The position numbers and the translations under genes were made by a program. From NCBI GenBank assembly GCA_947503365.1, contig CANNDT010000008.1:18085-82084 (forward strand): a stretch of 64,000 nt of DNA. The letters are read 5' to 3'. The stretch's first letter is position 1. Each line of letters opens with the position of its first letter. This DNA comes from CANNDT01 sp945876205. GTDB lineage: Bacteria > Acidobacteriota > Vicinamibacteria > Vicinamibacterales > UBA2999. Below, in pieces: positions 24,691-32,746 of the stretch. The notes below the pieces were generated by a model. It had not been told where the DNA came from and made no database searches. It saw only the letters and a list, made by a program, of their open reading frames with translations.

Positions 24691-25937
24691 GAACGATGGC
24701 GGCTGGGCAGAATCTTGACGACCGATCGGTTGCGCCGCATGCGCTTCAACTGCAGCCTGACGGTCTTCGATGCGCGATGACCAAGCAGTCTCGCAGGCCG
24801 AACAATCTGCTTCGACGTCAGGCGCGGCAGCGCGTGACGGACGGCGCGCGCGTATCGCTCACGTCGCTGACGCGCGATGCGCAGCCACCGATAGACCGCG
24901 AAGAATGCGGAGCCGTACGGAAGATACCGCTCGAGATCGTGGACCAGCCGGCGCGAGTCGGCGTCAACCGCCTCCCAGCGCGCATCCAGATCGCCGGCAT
25001 GCAGCCGCACCGGCCGCTGCCAGTGAGCCATCTGAAAGCGATCGCAGTGGCTCGCCACCGCGGCCAGGCGCGAGAGCGATACGCCGCCACGGCGGCCGTC
25101 GTTTCGGATGTTCCGTTCTGAAGGCGTCAGCTCGAAGACGACGAGCTCGTCGGAATCCTCGACGAGATGACACTCGCGCAGTTTGAGACCGCAGCGCATC
25201 AGGTAATGGCCGTCGATCGTCGCGCGCGGCAACTCATTCCGGCGCTTAGGGTCGAGCAGCAGCGGGTGCATGTGAAGAGACCGCACGAGGATGCCCTCGA
25301 GGTCGCCGTGCTCCGAGCGGACGGGCCAGTTGACCGAGGTCGGGAAATCGTTCGAGCTGCCGCCGTCGACCATCAGCGATTCGGTGGCCGGATGCAGGTA
25401 CTTCATCGCGAGATTTACGAGTTCTCGCGGCGGCACCGCCGGAGCCCGCCCCGCCAGCGCGGCAATGAACTCATGCCGCGCAAGACGAAGATTCGCAGCC
25501 AGCACCGCGCGGCTGCCGCCCGCATGAATCCTGACGAGCGTCTCGATCGTGCCTTCCGCGAGGACGAAATCAGGGGCGAGAAAGATCAATGCCGCTTCGA
25601 CCTTCGCGGCGTCCGCCACCGCGCGGCGGTGGCAGTCGGTCATCATCTTGTAGCGGTTCCGGATCTGTCCGGGCTTTCCCGCTTCACCGGCGTCCGGATC
25701 GACTTCGACGATGTCCACCGGGAGAATTCGACCTACGTCGGCGAGCCTCGCACTCGCCGACAACCGCGGCACGTCGGCGCTCTTGGTGAACACCCGGTAC
25801 CGCGACCCTGCGGGTAGGGCGGGCAGATTACGGGACGACAACTGGTTGGGAATGCAGACGTCGAGGAACAGATCGATGAACTCGGTGCCCCACACCGCCG
25901 TGACCACGTCGTAGGTGGTGGCGGGCGCGGCGGACAT
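24687..25937 (-). CDS. Unknown glycan-locus family (member 7 of 7, first transcribed)
   Basis: A 416 aa member starting at ATG 25935-25937, two bases after the stop of the Gfo/Idh/MocA gene. A longer open frame upstream was rejected because it lies inside that gene. Blocks: YDVVTAVWGTEF near residue 10, CIPNQLSSRN, YKMMTDCHRRAVADAA, LIFLAPDFVLAEGT, LAMKYLHPATES, and VEDSDELVVFELT. The tail ends HRASKTVRLQLKRMRRN and then a short unique end (VVKILPSRHRS). It is the first copy to be translated in the main run of five, directly after sugar-nucleotide biosynthesis genes. Confidence 0.6.
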   Translation of the reverse strand: MSAAPATTYDVVTAVWGTEFIDLFLDVCIPNQLSSRNLPALPAGSRYRVFTKSADVPRLSASARLADVGRILPVDIVEVDPDAGEAGKPGQIRNRYKMMTDCHRRAVADAAKVEAALIFLAPDFVLAEGTIETLVRIHAGGSRAVLAANLRLARHEFIAALAGRAPAVPPRELVNLAMKYLHPATESLMVDGGSSNDFPTSVNWPVRSEHGDLEGILVRSLHMHPLLLDPKRRNELPRATIDGHYLMRCGLKLRECHLVEDSDELVVFELTPSERNIRNDGRRGGVSLSRLAAVASHCDRFQMAHWQRPVRLHAGDLDARWEAVDADSRRLVHDLERYLPYGSAFFAVYRWLRIARQRRERYARAVRHALPRLTSKQIVRPARLLGHRASKTVRLQLKRMRRNRSVVKILPSRHRS

Positions 25938-25939
25938 CT

Positions 25940-26872
25940 TCACGCGAGCATCTCCACGCCGAGCTTCTGCCCGAGACCGTTGAGCACGCCGTTGATCCAG
26001 ATGTCGTTGTCGATGTTGGTCACGCCGCCGCGCGCACAAAGCCGGCGGAAGTGGTCGTACTCGATCGCCCACGTCGGGTCTTTCTGCTCGAGCGTGTCGA
26101 CCGATTCAGGTGGCCTGCCACTCGGGAGTACGCGGTCGCGAACGATCAACGACGAGGGGCCCCACTTGCAGAGACCGGTCACGTGGATGCTGCCGCGCTC
26201 GCCGATCACATCGAGGCCGAAGGTATTCCGCCAGGACAGGAGCGTGCCTTCTAGCTTCAACATCGGCGACGACTGCGGAAATCCCATCAGGAAGTAATCG
26301 AACGCCGCGTTCTCATAGCGCTGCGTCGTCCAGATCTCCGGCTCGCCCGCCGGACGCCCAAAAAAGAACAGGCATAAGTCCAGCATGTGCGACGCGAGGT
26401 CCGGGATCACCCCGAGTCCGCGGTCGCGCCACACGGAGTTGCGGACATCGCGTGCGGTGCCGTTGCCGTAGAACATCCGGCAGTGATACACGCGTCCGAT
26501 GCGCTCGGCGTCCAGCAACTGCTTGACCGTCACCAGGTGCGGCTCGAATCGATGGTTGTAAGCCGTGTAGCAGACGGCGCCGGTGCGCGCCGACAACGCC
26601 TTGAGCCCCTCGAGCGCGGCATCGTCGCCAGCGACGAGCGGCTTCTCGACCAGGACATGCTTGCCGTGGCCGAGCAGGTAGGTGAGCAACTCCACCTTCG
26701 GCTCGTCCGGCGTGCACACCAGCGCCGCGTCGTACGAATCGAGCGGCACCTCTTCGATGCGCAGGAAATCAGCACCAGGGATCACGGGATCGACCGTGCC
26801 TGCCGCCTCATCACCCGCGAAGGCGAGCCGCTTCTTTCCCTGGATGCCGAGTCCGACGATGACGGCTCTCAC
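25940..26872 (-). CDS. Gfo/Idh/MocA family NAD(P)-dependent oxidoreductase
   Basis: A 310 aa oxidoreductase. The N-terminus VIVGLGIQGKKR is the Rossmann glycine loop and LVEKPLVAGDD near residue 80 is the hallmark EKP motif, in which Lys takes part in catalysis. Family members oxidise or reduce a hydroxyl of a sugar, inositol or sugar nucleotide, and several act at C3 of UDP-sugars in glycan loci. The second half (RDRGLGVIPDLASHMLDL) supplies the substrate-binding His/Asp region. The start is GTG 26870-26872 overlapping the upstream stop as GTGA. Its position between the kinase/nucleotidyltransferase and the unknown-family array fits modification of an activated sugar. Confidence 0.85.
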   Translation of the reverse strand: MRAVIVGLGIQGKKRLAFAGDEAAGTVDPVIPGADFLRIEEVPLDSYDAALVCTPDEPKVELLTYLLGHGKHVLVEKPLVAGDDAALEGLKALSARTGAVCYTAYNHRFEPHLVTVKQLLDAERIGRVYHCRMFYGNGTARDVRNSVWRDRGLGVIPDLASHMLDLCLFFFGRPAGEPEIWTTQRYENAAFDYFLMGFPQSSPMLKLEGTLLSWRNTFGLDVIGERGSIHVTGLCKWGPSSLIVRDRVLPSGRPPESVDTLEQKDPTWAIEYDHFRRLCARGGVTNIDNDIWINGVLNGLGQKLGVEMLA

Positions 26873-28428
26873 GCGTAATGAATCCGCTTCTCGACCGCTG
26901 CGAGCTTGTTGAGTACCTGTTCAGGCGTGACGGGCGTATTGCCATCGTGCTCGCAGGCGACGCCTGCCGCCATCGTGGCGAGGATCGACGCAATCACCGG
27001 GTTGCCGGTGGCCCGAAGCGAGAGCGTGCTGTAGGCGAGCAGCGCATCACCGGCGCCCACCGGATCGATCACCGGATCGGCGAACGCATCGATCGTGAAG
27101 AATGCGCGTACGTTCTCCGACGCTGCCCGGTAGGTGATGATGCCGCGCGCGCCCATCTTGAGGATGAGCACTTTGCATCCGGCCCGCTTGTAGAGCTCGA
27201 GAGCAAGCGGCCGCACGATCGAGTCCTGATCGGCCAGCGAGAAGCGCGCCTCCTTCTCGTTGGGGGTGATCAAGTCGAAGCCGTGGAAATCGGTGATGTT
27301 GCCCCATCGGCTGGCGACCTGGCTGTCCGCAACCCGCAGCGGACCTTCGCGCAGCGCGCCAATCAACTCGGGAATCGTCCCCTTGCTGAAAATCCCGTGG
27401 CGGAAGTCGCTGAAGACGTAGGCGTCGACGTCGGTCGCAGCAAGCGCCTGGGAGAACTGGTGCACGGTCTTGTCGGTGATCGGCCGGTTATCCACGCGAT
27501 CCACTTTCAAGAGCCGGTAGCCGTTGGCGATGTACGCCGCCTTCTCGGTGGTTGGACGGGTCGGGTCGATCACCGGCAGGCACTTGATGCCGTGCTTCTC
27601 CATTTCAGCCAGCACGAAGTCTTTGCGCGCATCCTCGCCAAGCACCGTGGAGAACGTCACGTCGGCGCCCGCGGCACGCAGGTGTCGAGCGACGACCGCC
27701 GCGCCGCCGGCAAAATCGACCTGCTCCTCGAGCTTGACGCTGAGCGTCGGCGTCTTGCTCGTGCTCGAACCGATCGGGGTGCAGTAGACGTACGCGTCGA
27801 CGATCGTGTCGCCCAGCACGTGGACGCGCAGGCCACGACACTGGTCGAGCGCGTGGCGGAGCGCCTCGAACGTCACGCCTTCGGCTTCCATCAGGGCCAG
27901 CAGCTTGTCGGCGGCGATCCTCGGCGGCTCCTCTTCGATGAATCGGGAGGAGGAGAACACGACGTCGCCGGGCGTGAAGATGATCTCGCCGCCGTAGGCA
28001 TTGAGGGCGTTGATCTCTTCCTGGGTCTTGATGGGAATCCCGGCACCGGTGTATTCGTAGCCCTTGGCGAAATAGTCCGGCTGCAGAAACGCGATGTTGT
28101 CGAGCGGCTTGGGCTGCTCGTCGACGATCACGTAGTCGACCAGCTCGAGCGCCGCGAGGTTCATCGCGCGCAGCTGCTGCGGGACAAACGGTCGATAGTT
28201 CGCCTTGCTGATGTGGGCATCGGAGGTGAGGCTGGCGATGAGAATGTCGCCCTTCCCCTTCGCGTACATCAGGTGCCGCACGTGACCCGGATGCACCAGG
28301 TCGAACGCGCCGTGGCACATGATCACTTTCTTCTCGCGGGGCCGCGGTCCGATGATCTCGCGGAGCTGATCGCGCGTCTTGATCTTCCGACGGTAGCTAT
28401 CGTGCCCCCCGTCCTTGGGCTCCATCAT
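26869..28428 (-). CDS. Nucleotidyltransferase-PfkB kinase fusion, HldE-like with swapped domain order
   Basis: A 519 aa two-domain enzyme. Residues about 15-165 form a cytidylyltransferase-like domain with CHGAFDLVHPGHVRHL (38-53; HxGH at 46-49) and SKANYRPFVPQQLR. Residues about 195-519 form a PfkB sugar kinase with FAGGAAVVARHL, DFRHGIFS and the anion-hole motif DPVGAGDALLAY (Asp/Gly near 458-461). Bifunctional HldE of heptose synthesis has the same two activities in the reverse order, kinase first. The likely job is phosphorylation at C1 and nucleotidyl transfer to a heptose phosphate or related sugar. Start codon ATG 28426-28428 overlaps the upstream stop. A second ATG follows at once. 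Confidence 0.85.
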   Translation of the reverse strand: MMEPKDGGHDSYRRKIKTRDQLREIIGPRPREKKVIMCHGAFDLVHPGHVRHLMYAKGKGDILIASLTSDAHISKANYRPFVPQQLRAMNLAALELVDYVIVDEQPKPLDNIAFLQPDYFAKGYEYTGAGIPIKTQEEINALNAYGGEIIFTPGDVVFSSSRFIEEEPPRIAADKLLALMEAEGVTFEALRHALDQCRGLRVHVLGDTIVDAYVYCTPIGSSTSKTPTLSVKLEEQVDFAGGAAVVARHLRAAGADVTFSTVLGEDARKDFVLAEMEKHGIKCLPVIDPTRPTTEKAAYIANGYRLLKVDRVDNRPITDKTVHQFSQALAATDVDAYVFSDFRHGIFSKGTIPELIGALREGPLRVADSQVASRWGNITDFHGFDLITPNEKEARFSLADQDSIVRPLALELYKRAGCKVLILKMGARGIITYRAASENVRAFFTIDAFADPVIDPVGAGDALLAYSTLSLRATGNPVIASILATMAAGVACEHDGNTPVTPEQVLNKLAAVEKRIHYA

Positions 28429-29429
28429 GCTCGTTCTCCCGACAGCATCGTGAACCAGGTTTTCGTGGCGCGCTCAATCGAGGCCGGATCCCACACGGGC
28501 GCCTCACGCCAGTAGTCGATGCGCTTGACCATTTCGGCGACGCCGTCCTCGAACGACACCTGCGGTGCCCATCCGAGCTCCGCCTGAATCTTCGTGATAT
28601 CGGCCCACGTGCAGTCCGGTTCCCCGGGCCGCTTGGGCACATACACGACGTCGCCTCCGAGCAGCTCCACCAGCCGATTGACTGGCTGTGGGTTGCCCGC
28701 GCCGACGTTGTAGATTTCCTGCTGCCGCTCCGACTCCGCTCCCGCCAGAAACGCGCGCGCCAGGTCGGTGGCGAATACGAAGTCGCGCCGCTGCGTGCCG
28801 TCGCCGACAACCGTGAACGGCTTGCCTTTCAACTTCTGCGCGAGGAATACGCCGAAGACCGCGCCGTACGCACCAGTCGTCTTCGAACGCGGACCGTAGG
28901 CGTTGAAGATGCGAATCGATACGACAGGCAGGTGATAGACCTGCCCCCAATGCAACACCGCCTGTTCGCCCTGGAACTTGCTCAGCGCGTACGGGTACTC
29001 AGTATTGATGACCGCGTGCTCCGTCGTCGGCAGTTCGCTGGCCAGCCCGTAGCAGGAAGAAGAAGCAGCGTAGACGAACTTCTTCACACCCGCGGCGCGC
29101 GCCGCCTCGAGCGCGTGGACGGTGCCCATGACGTTCGCCGACATGTACTCCGTGGGCCGCTCGATCGACGGCACGATGTCGCCGATGCCCGCGAAGTGAA
29201 ACACGTAATCGGCGCCGGCAAAGATCGGCGAGCCGGGCTCGATCCGGCGAAGGTCCTCGACATGCACCGCGAGACGTGTGTTGCCCTCGTGGTGTTTGAG
29301 GTTATCGAGACGCCCGCCGACGAGGTTGTCGACCACGCGCACGGTGAAGCCGCGTTCGAGCAGCAGGTCCACCATGTGGCTGCCGATGAACCCGGCGCCG
29401 CCGGTGACGACGGCGATCTGCGAACTCAT
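28425..29429 (-). CDS. NAD-dependent sugar-nucleotide epimerase (extended SDR)
   Basis: A 334 aa extended SDR of the UDP-glucose 4-epimerase/dTDP-glucose dehydratase group. Features are VTGGAGFIGSHM (residues 8-19), the ribose-binding Asp in VVDNLVGGR (32-40), Ser block AASSSCYG (121-128) and the catalytic Tyr147/Lys151 in YALSK. The end (GWAPQVSFEDGVAEMVKRIDYW) is the usual substrate-domain tail. I start at ATG 29427-29429, overlapping the preceding SDR stop as ATGA. The open frame upstream is an overlap. Together with the next SDR and the HldE/GmhA/GmhB-like proteins it may shape the configuration of a nucleotide-linked heptose. Confidence 0.87.
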   Translation of the reverse strand: MSSQIAVVTGGAGFIGSHMVDLLLERGFTVRVVDNLVGGRLDNLKHHEGNTRLAVHVEDLRRIEPGSPIFAGADYVFHFAGIGDIVPSIERPTEYMSANVMGTVHALEAARAAGVKKFVYAASSSCYGLASELPTTEHAVINTEYPYALSKFQGEQAVLHWGQVYHLPVVSIRIFNAYGPRSKTTGAYGAVFGVFLAQKLKGKPFTVVGDGTQRRDFVFATDLARAFLAGAESERQQEIYNVGAGNPQPVNRLVELLGGDVVYVPKRPGEPDCTWADITKIQAELGWAPQVSFEDGVAEMVKRIDYWREAPVWDPASIERATKTWFTMLSGERA

Positions 29430-30430
29430 CGGAGCGCGAGCTGCTTGACGGTCTTCACGTTGATGTAGCGATCGTCGTCCATGCTGTTCGGGAGCTTCCC
29501 GGCCTTGAAGGCCTTGCACAGATCGCGAACCGCATCTTCGATGGTGTGGCGCGGCGCCCAACCCAGCTTCTGCAGAATCTTCTTGGACGAGACGTGGTAC
29601 GAGCGAAGGTCGTTGCTCGGCGTGGTCTCGATGGAAATCGGCGCCTTCTCCGGGAACTCCTCTTCAACAATCTTGCGCACCTGCTCGGCAAGCTCGGAGA
29701 CGGTGAAGTTTTCGTAGCCGGCGTTGAAGGTCTCGCCCGCGATCTGTTCGGCCGGACGCTCGAGCAGGTCGACGTAGAGCTCGGCGATGTCGTCGATGTG
29801 AATGTTCGGGCGCTTCTGCGTCCCGCCAAAGACGGTGATCTTGCCGCGATTCACCGCGTGATTGGTCAGGATGTTGATCGTCAGGTCGAGACGCATCCGG
29901 GGCGAGTATCCGCAGACAGTGGCCGGCCGGATGATCACGGTCGTGAACGACGGCGACTGGTATTTCAGGAGGTACGGTTCGCTCAATCCCTTGTACTTGT
30001 TGTAGTCGCTGACCGGCAGGAGCGGATGCTCCTCGGTGACTTCAGGCGCCTCGCTGACGCCGTACACCGAGCTGCTCGATGCGTAGATGAAGCGCTTCAC
30101 ACCCGCATCGACGCACGCCTTCACGTTCGGCTCGAAGCAGTCGAAGTTGATCGACTTGCTCAACTCGGGATCGAGCTCAAAGCTCGGATCGTTGGAAATG
30201 CAGGCGAGGTGAATCACGCTGTCGACGCCCTTGAGCGCGGACGCGAACTTGGGCTTGTCGCGGAGGTCGCCTTCGATCACCGTCAGGCCCGGATGGCCCT
30301 TCGGCAGACCGTCGGCTCCAAACAGCATCAGGTCGTAGACCACGACCTCGTACCCCGCATCGAGTAGCTTCGGCACGAGCACGCATCCGACGTACCCCGC
30401 CCCCCCGGCGACGAGAACCTTCTTCTTCAA
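29426..30430 (-). CDS. NAD-dependent sugar-nucleotide epimerase/dehydratase (extended SDR)
   Basis: A 334 aa extended SDR. NAD loop AGGAGYVGCVL (residues 8-18), Asp in VYDLMLFG (31-38), CISNDPS near 77, Ser block YASSSSVYG (116-124) and catalytic Tyr143/Lys147 in DYNKYK. The start is TTG 30428-30430, fixed by a very good ribosome binding site just upstream. Subfamily details (SNDPSFELDPELS) recall heptose- and GDP-sugar-modifying SDRs, but I cannot name the reaction. It lies downstream of transaldolase across a small gap with an inverted repeat, which makes this the first gene of the SDR-HldE-oxidoreductase block. Confidence 0.87.
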   Translation of the reverse strand: MKKKVLVAGGAGYVGCVLVPKLLDAGYEVVVYDLMLFGADGLPKGHPGLTVIEGDLRDKPKFASALKGVDSVIHLACISNDPSFELDPELSKSINFDCFEPNVKACVDAGVKRFIYASSSSVYGVSEAPEVTEEHPLLPVSDYNKYKGLSEPYLLKYQSPSFTTVIIRPATVCGYSPRMRLDLTINILTNHAVNRGKITVFGGTQKRPNIHIDDIAELYVDLLERPAEQIAGETFNAGYENFTVSELAEQVRKIVEEEFPEKAPISIETTPSNDLRSYHVSSKKILQKLGWAPRHTIEDAVRDLCKAFKAGKLPNSMDDDRYINVKTVKQLALR

Positions 30431-30434
30431 ACTT

Positions 30435-30440
30435 CCTCCT
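30435..30440 (-). promoter_or_regulatory. Shine-Dalgarno sequence for a TTG start
   Basis: In sense orientation AGGAGG lies four bases before the TTG at 30428-30430. This consensus site supports the non-ATG start of the SDR gene, which has a longer spacing than most couplings in the string and so needs its own ribosome loading. Confidence 0.75.
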
Positions 30441-30450
30441 AGGTGATTTC

Positions 30451-30490
30451 GCGGGGGCTCAAGCCCCCCGCGCTACGAGCCCGCGCGCTA
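30451..30490. repeat. Interspersed dyad element, single copy
   Basis: An imperfect inverted repeat GCGGGGGCTCAAGCCCCCCGC (30451-30471) followed by the associated flank GCTACGAGCCCGCGCGCTAG. It fills the gap between the transaldolase stop and the SDR ribosome binding site. The RNA would fold as a hairpin of eight or more GC-rich pairs, but no U-run follows. It is the first of a family found here only between 30 and 55.5 kb. Confidence 0.8.
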
Positions 30491-30499
30491 GACGCTTTG

Positions 30500-31246
30500 C
30501 TATGCGCCGCCGCGCACCGGCGCGGAGACGGGAATGGTGAAACCCGCCGCGACCGCATCCTTGTGGAACATCTCGACGGTTTCGAGTGAGTAGGTAGTCA
30601 AGTCCTTGCCGACGAGCGAGAGCTTGTTGAGCACGTCTGCCGTGGCGGTGATCACGTGGCAGCCGACTTCGTCAGCCTGGAACACGTTGAGCAGCTCACG
30701 CGGACTGGCCCAGATCATCTCGGCGAGCGGCAGGTCGCGCAGGTGCTTCAGAGAGTTCGCGATGATCGGCAGCGGATCGCATCCGGTGTCGGCAATGCGC
30801 CCGGCGAACACGGAAACGAAACACGCCGTCTTCGGCGACAGGACGCCGGCGATCTCGGCCACCTGGGCTTCAGTCAGGATGGCGGTGACATTGAGCTGCA
30901 CGTCAGCCTGCGCCAGCCGCGCCACCAGCGGCGCCGCCGACTCGCCTCGCGTGTTGGTAATCGGGATCTTGACGAAGACGTTGGATCCCCAGGACGCGAT
31001 CTCGAGGGCCTGTAGTTCCATTTCGGCGAAGTCGTCCGAAAACACCTCGAACGAGATCGGCAGGTTGGGCACGACCCGCAGCACATCGCGAGCAAATGTG
31101 ACGTAATCGCTGATGCCAGCCTTGCGCATCAGCGTCGGATTGGTGGTGAAGCCCTTGATGAGCGGGTTCGCGGCCATCGTTTTGATGACCTCGATCTCCG
31201 CTCCGTCAGCAAACAGTTTCACGCGCAGATCTTTTACATTGGCCAC
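30500..31246 (-). CDS. tal: Transaldolase, small TalC/FSA-like type
   Basis: A 248 aa class I aldolase. GFTTNPTLM (residues 32-40) and NVFVKIPITN (89-98) are diagnostic, and Lys93 would form the Schiff base with a ketose phosphate. The size fits the short TalC or fructose-6-phosphate aldolase-like subfamily. I take GTG 31244-31246 as start, since a GGGGGATGAC stretch precedes it and the gene begins one base past the upstream stop. The open frame further upstream overlaps the phosphatase gene. In a heptose locus it can make sedoheptulose 7-phosphate, the substrate of the GmhA-like enzyme two genes upstream. Confidence 0.88.
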   Translation of the reverse strand: MANVKDLRVKLFADGAEIEVIKTMAANPLIKGFTTNPTLMRKAGISDYVTFARDVLRVVPNLPISFEVFSDDFAEMELQALEIASWGSNVFVKIPITNTRGESAAPLVARLAQADVQLNVTAILTEAQVAEIAGVLSPKTACFVSVFAGRIADTGCDPLPIIANSLKHLRDLPLAEMIWASPRELLNVFQADEVGCHVITATADVLNKLSLVGKDLTTYSLETVEMFHKDAVAAGFTIPVSAPVRGGA

Positions 31247-31247
31247 G

Positions 31248-31829
31248 TCATCCCCCAAGCGGACGCACACCCTGAAGGGTGCGCGCTACAGGTGATTGGA
31301 ATATCTGATCAGAAATAATTAAATGGCTCGCATCGAGCAGCGACGGCACCGCTGCATCGAATCCTTCCGCCTGACGCTCGTCGTATCCGCTCTCAATCAA
31401 AATCGTGCGGCAGCCCGCCGCCTGACCCGCGCCGACGTCTCGCCACCGATCGCCGATCATCACCGACGACGGCAGATCGATCTGCCACTGCTCCGCTGCA
31501 TCGAGGAGCATCCCCGGCTTCGGCTTCCGGCATCCGCACTGGTCGGCATCGGTGTGGTAGCAGACCCTGATGTCATCGATCGGAAGCGTCGCCAGCAGGT
31601 GCGCGTGAATCTCCTCGACCTTCTCGCGCGTCTGGCGGCCGGCACCGACGTCGGGCTGATTGGTCGCCACGATCAGGCGAAACCCTGCTTCATGCAGAGC
31701 GCGAATCGCTTCAGGCACCCCAGGCAGAAACTCGAACTCAGCGAGCGCCTGCGGCGGATACGGCTTGCCGTCGCGGACGACGGCCCGATTGATCACGCCG
31801 TCGCGATCGATGAATACCGCTCGATTCAT
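31248..31829 (-). CDS. gmhB: Heptose bisphosphate phosphatase, GmhB-like (HAD family)
   Basis: A 193 aa HAD phosphatase. The nucleophile and acid/base Asp are in FIDRDGVIN (Asp8, Asp10). A zinc site is visible as CYH (Cys90, His92) and CGC (Cys98, Cys100), and GDRWRD (126-131) closes the active site. This is the GmhB pattern, which removes the C7 phosphate of heptose 1,7-bisphosphate. The ATG overlaps the isomerase stop as ATGA. The last 17 residues are not family sequence: they are read out of an inverted-repeat element (PVARTLQGVRPLG), so the gene end has been replaced or extended by that element. Histidinol-phosphatase activity is the main alternative. Confidence 0.85.
   Translation of the reverse strand: MNRAVFIDRDGVINRAVVRDGKPYPPQALAEFEFLPGVPEAIRALHEAGFRLIVATNQPDVGAGRQTREKVEEIHAHLLATLPIDDIRVCYHTDADQCGCRKPKPGMLLDAAEQWQIDLPSSVMIGDRWRDVGAGQAAGCRTILIESGYDERQAEGFDAAVPSLLDASHLIISDQIFQSPVARTLQGVRPLGG
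31251..31300. repeat. Dyad element embedded in the 3' end of the phosphatase gene
   Basis: GCACACCCTGAAGGGTGCGC (31265-31284, one mismatch) with the usual flank GCTACAGGTGATTGG. The element belongs to the same family as those at 38.8 and 43.3 kb (stem ACCCT/AGGGT). It is translated as the C-terminus of the GmhB-like protein. Confidence 0.8.
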
Positions 31830-32440
31830 GCGCGCGCCGGCCCGCTGACCGATTCCCACTTCGCTCGCTGGACCGCCAGCGCGGGATGCGAAACGAGGGC
31901 ATGCCACACGACGGCTTGGAACGCTTCCGCCAGGGGCGTCACCAATTCGGCGTCCACCGTCGGCACCACGATCACTTCGTCGCCAATCTGGCGGGTATAT
32001 CCACCATCGCGTCCGACGATGCCAAAAATGCGGAGGCCGCGCCGTTTGGCTTCGTCGAGCGCGCGAACGATGTTCGGGCTGACGTTACGCGCCACATCGC
32101 CGCCGCCCACCGAAAAGACCAGCACCGCGTCCTTGTCGTTGGCGCGGCTCCCCTTGAGCCACTCGGCGAAGACGGTGTCCCATCCCTCGTCGTTGGTCCG
32201 CGCGGTGAGCTCCGACACGTTGTCGCACGGACTGTAGGCTTCGATGCCCGCCAGTTTCCGGAAGTCGTTGACCGCATGGCTGCAGTTGGCCGCGCTGCCG
32301 CCCACGCCGAGCAGGAAAAGCCGGCCGCCGCGGGTGCGAAGGTCAACGAGCGCCTGGGCCAATCGCTCGATGCCGGCGGTGTCGAGTTTGGCGGCCACGT
32401 CGGCAACCAGGGTGAAGTAGCGCTGTGTATGTGTAGCCAT
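31826..32440 (-). CDS. gmhA: Sedoheptulose 7-phosphate isomerase-like protein, GmhA-like (SIS domain)
   Basis: A 204 aa SIS-domain protein. GVGGSAANCSHAVNDF near residues 44-59 matches the GmhA phosphosugar-binding Ser block, and ARTNDEGWDTVF near 82 is equivalent to the N-D-Y/W-G segment seen in GmhA. VFSVGGGD (112-119) is the second phosphate loop. GmhA converts sedoheptulose 7-phosphate to heptose 7-phosphate. I start at ATG 32438-32440, where family similarity begins. The open frame continues upstream without recognisable sequence. It is followed by the GmhB-like gene with an ATGA overlap. Some metal ligands of classical GmhA are not obvious, so a related ketose-aldose isomerase is possible. 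Confidence 0.82.
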   Translation of the reverse strand: MATHTQRYFTLVADVAAKLDTAGIERLAQALVDLRTRGGRLFLLGVGGSAANCSHAVNDFRKLAGIEAYSPCDNVSELTARTNDEGWDTVFAEWLKGSRANDKDAVLVFSVGGGDVARNVSPNIVRALDEAKRRGLRIFGIVGRDGGYTRQIGDEVIVVPTVDAELVTPLAEAFQAVVWHALVSHPALAVQRAKWESVSGPARA

Positions 32441-32746
32441 TTGATAGAGCTTCGCCCTCTCGGTTACAGAGGAAGGCCTGAACCGCCGCTGAGGAAGCGT
32501 TGACCCCGCGAAAACACGGGCGAAATGACCGATCAGCCCTCGGCGTGGACGAGCACACCTGCGCCCTGACCTGTGCGATGGCCGAGGACGGCGAAGTGTG
32601 CTGGGAATCCCGGACGAGAGATGATCAAACTGCTTGCTCGGCGCGCAGTCCGCGCACACTACCCGCCGATAGCGAGCCTGCGCCGTAAACCATTGTCAGA
32701 TAAGCTGCTTGTTGCCAGGACTTTGCGCGACAAGCCGGTTAGGAGT
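32441..32746. other. Intergenic gap of 306 bases inside the minus-strand string
   Basis: This is the only break longer than 100 bases in the first 35 kb. I see no convincing gene, dyad element or hairpin in it, and no good sigma-70 -35/-10 pair. The most likely content is a promoter for the gmhA-like gene and everything transcribed after it. A 62-codon plus-strand reading frame at 32500-32688 has no recognisable features. Confidence 0.5.

Noticed and set aside
26878..28515. Long plus-strand reading frame (545 codons) opposite the HldE-like gene
   Set aside because: Exact mirror of a strongly conserved minus-strand enzyme. Its translation has no motif and reflects high GC with few stops.
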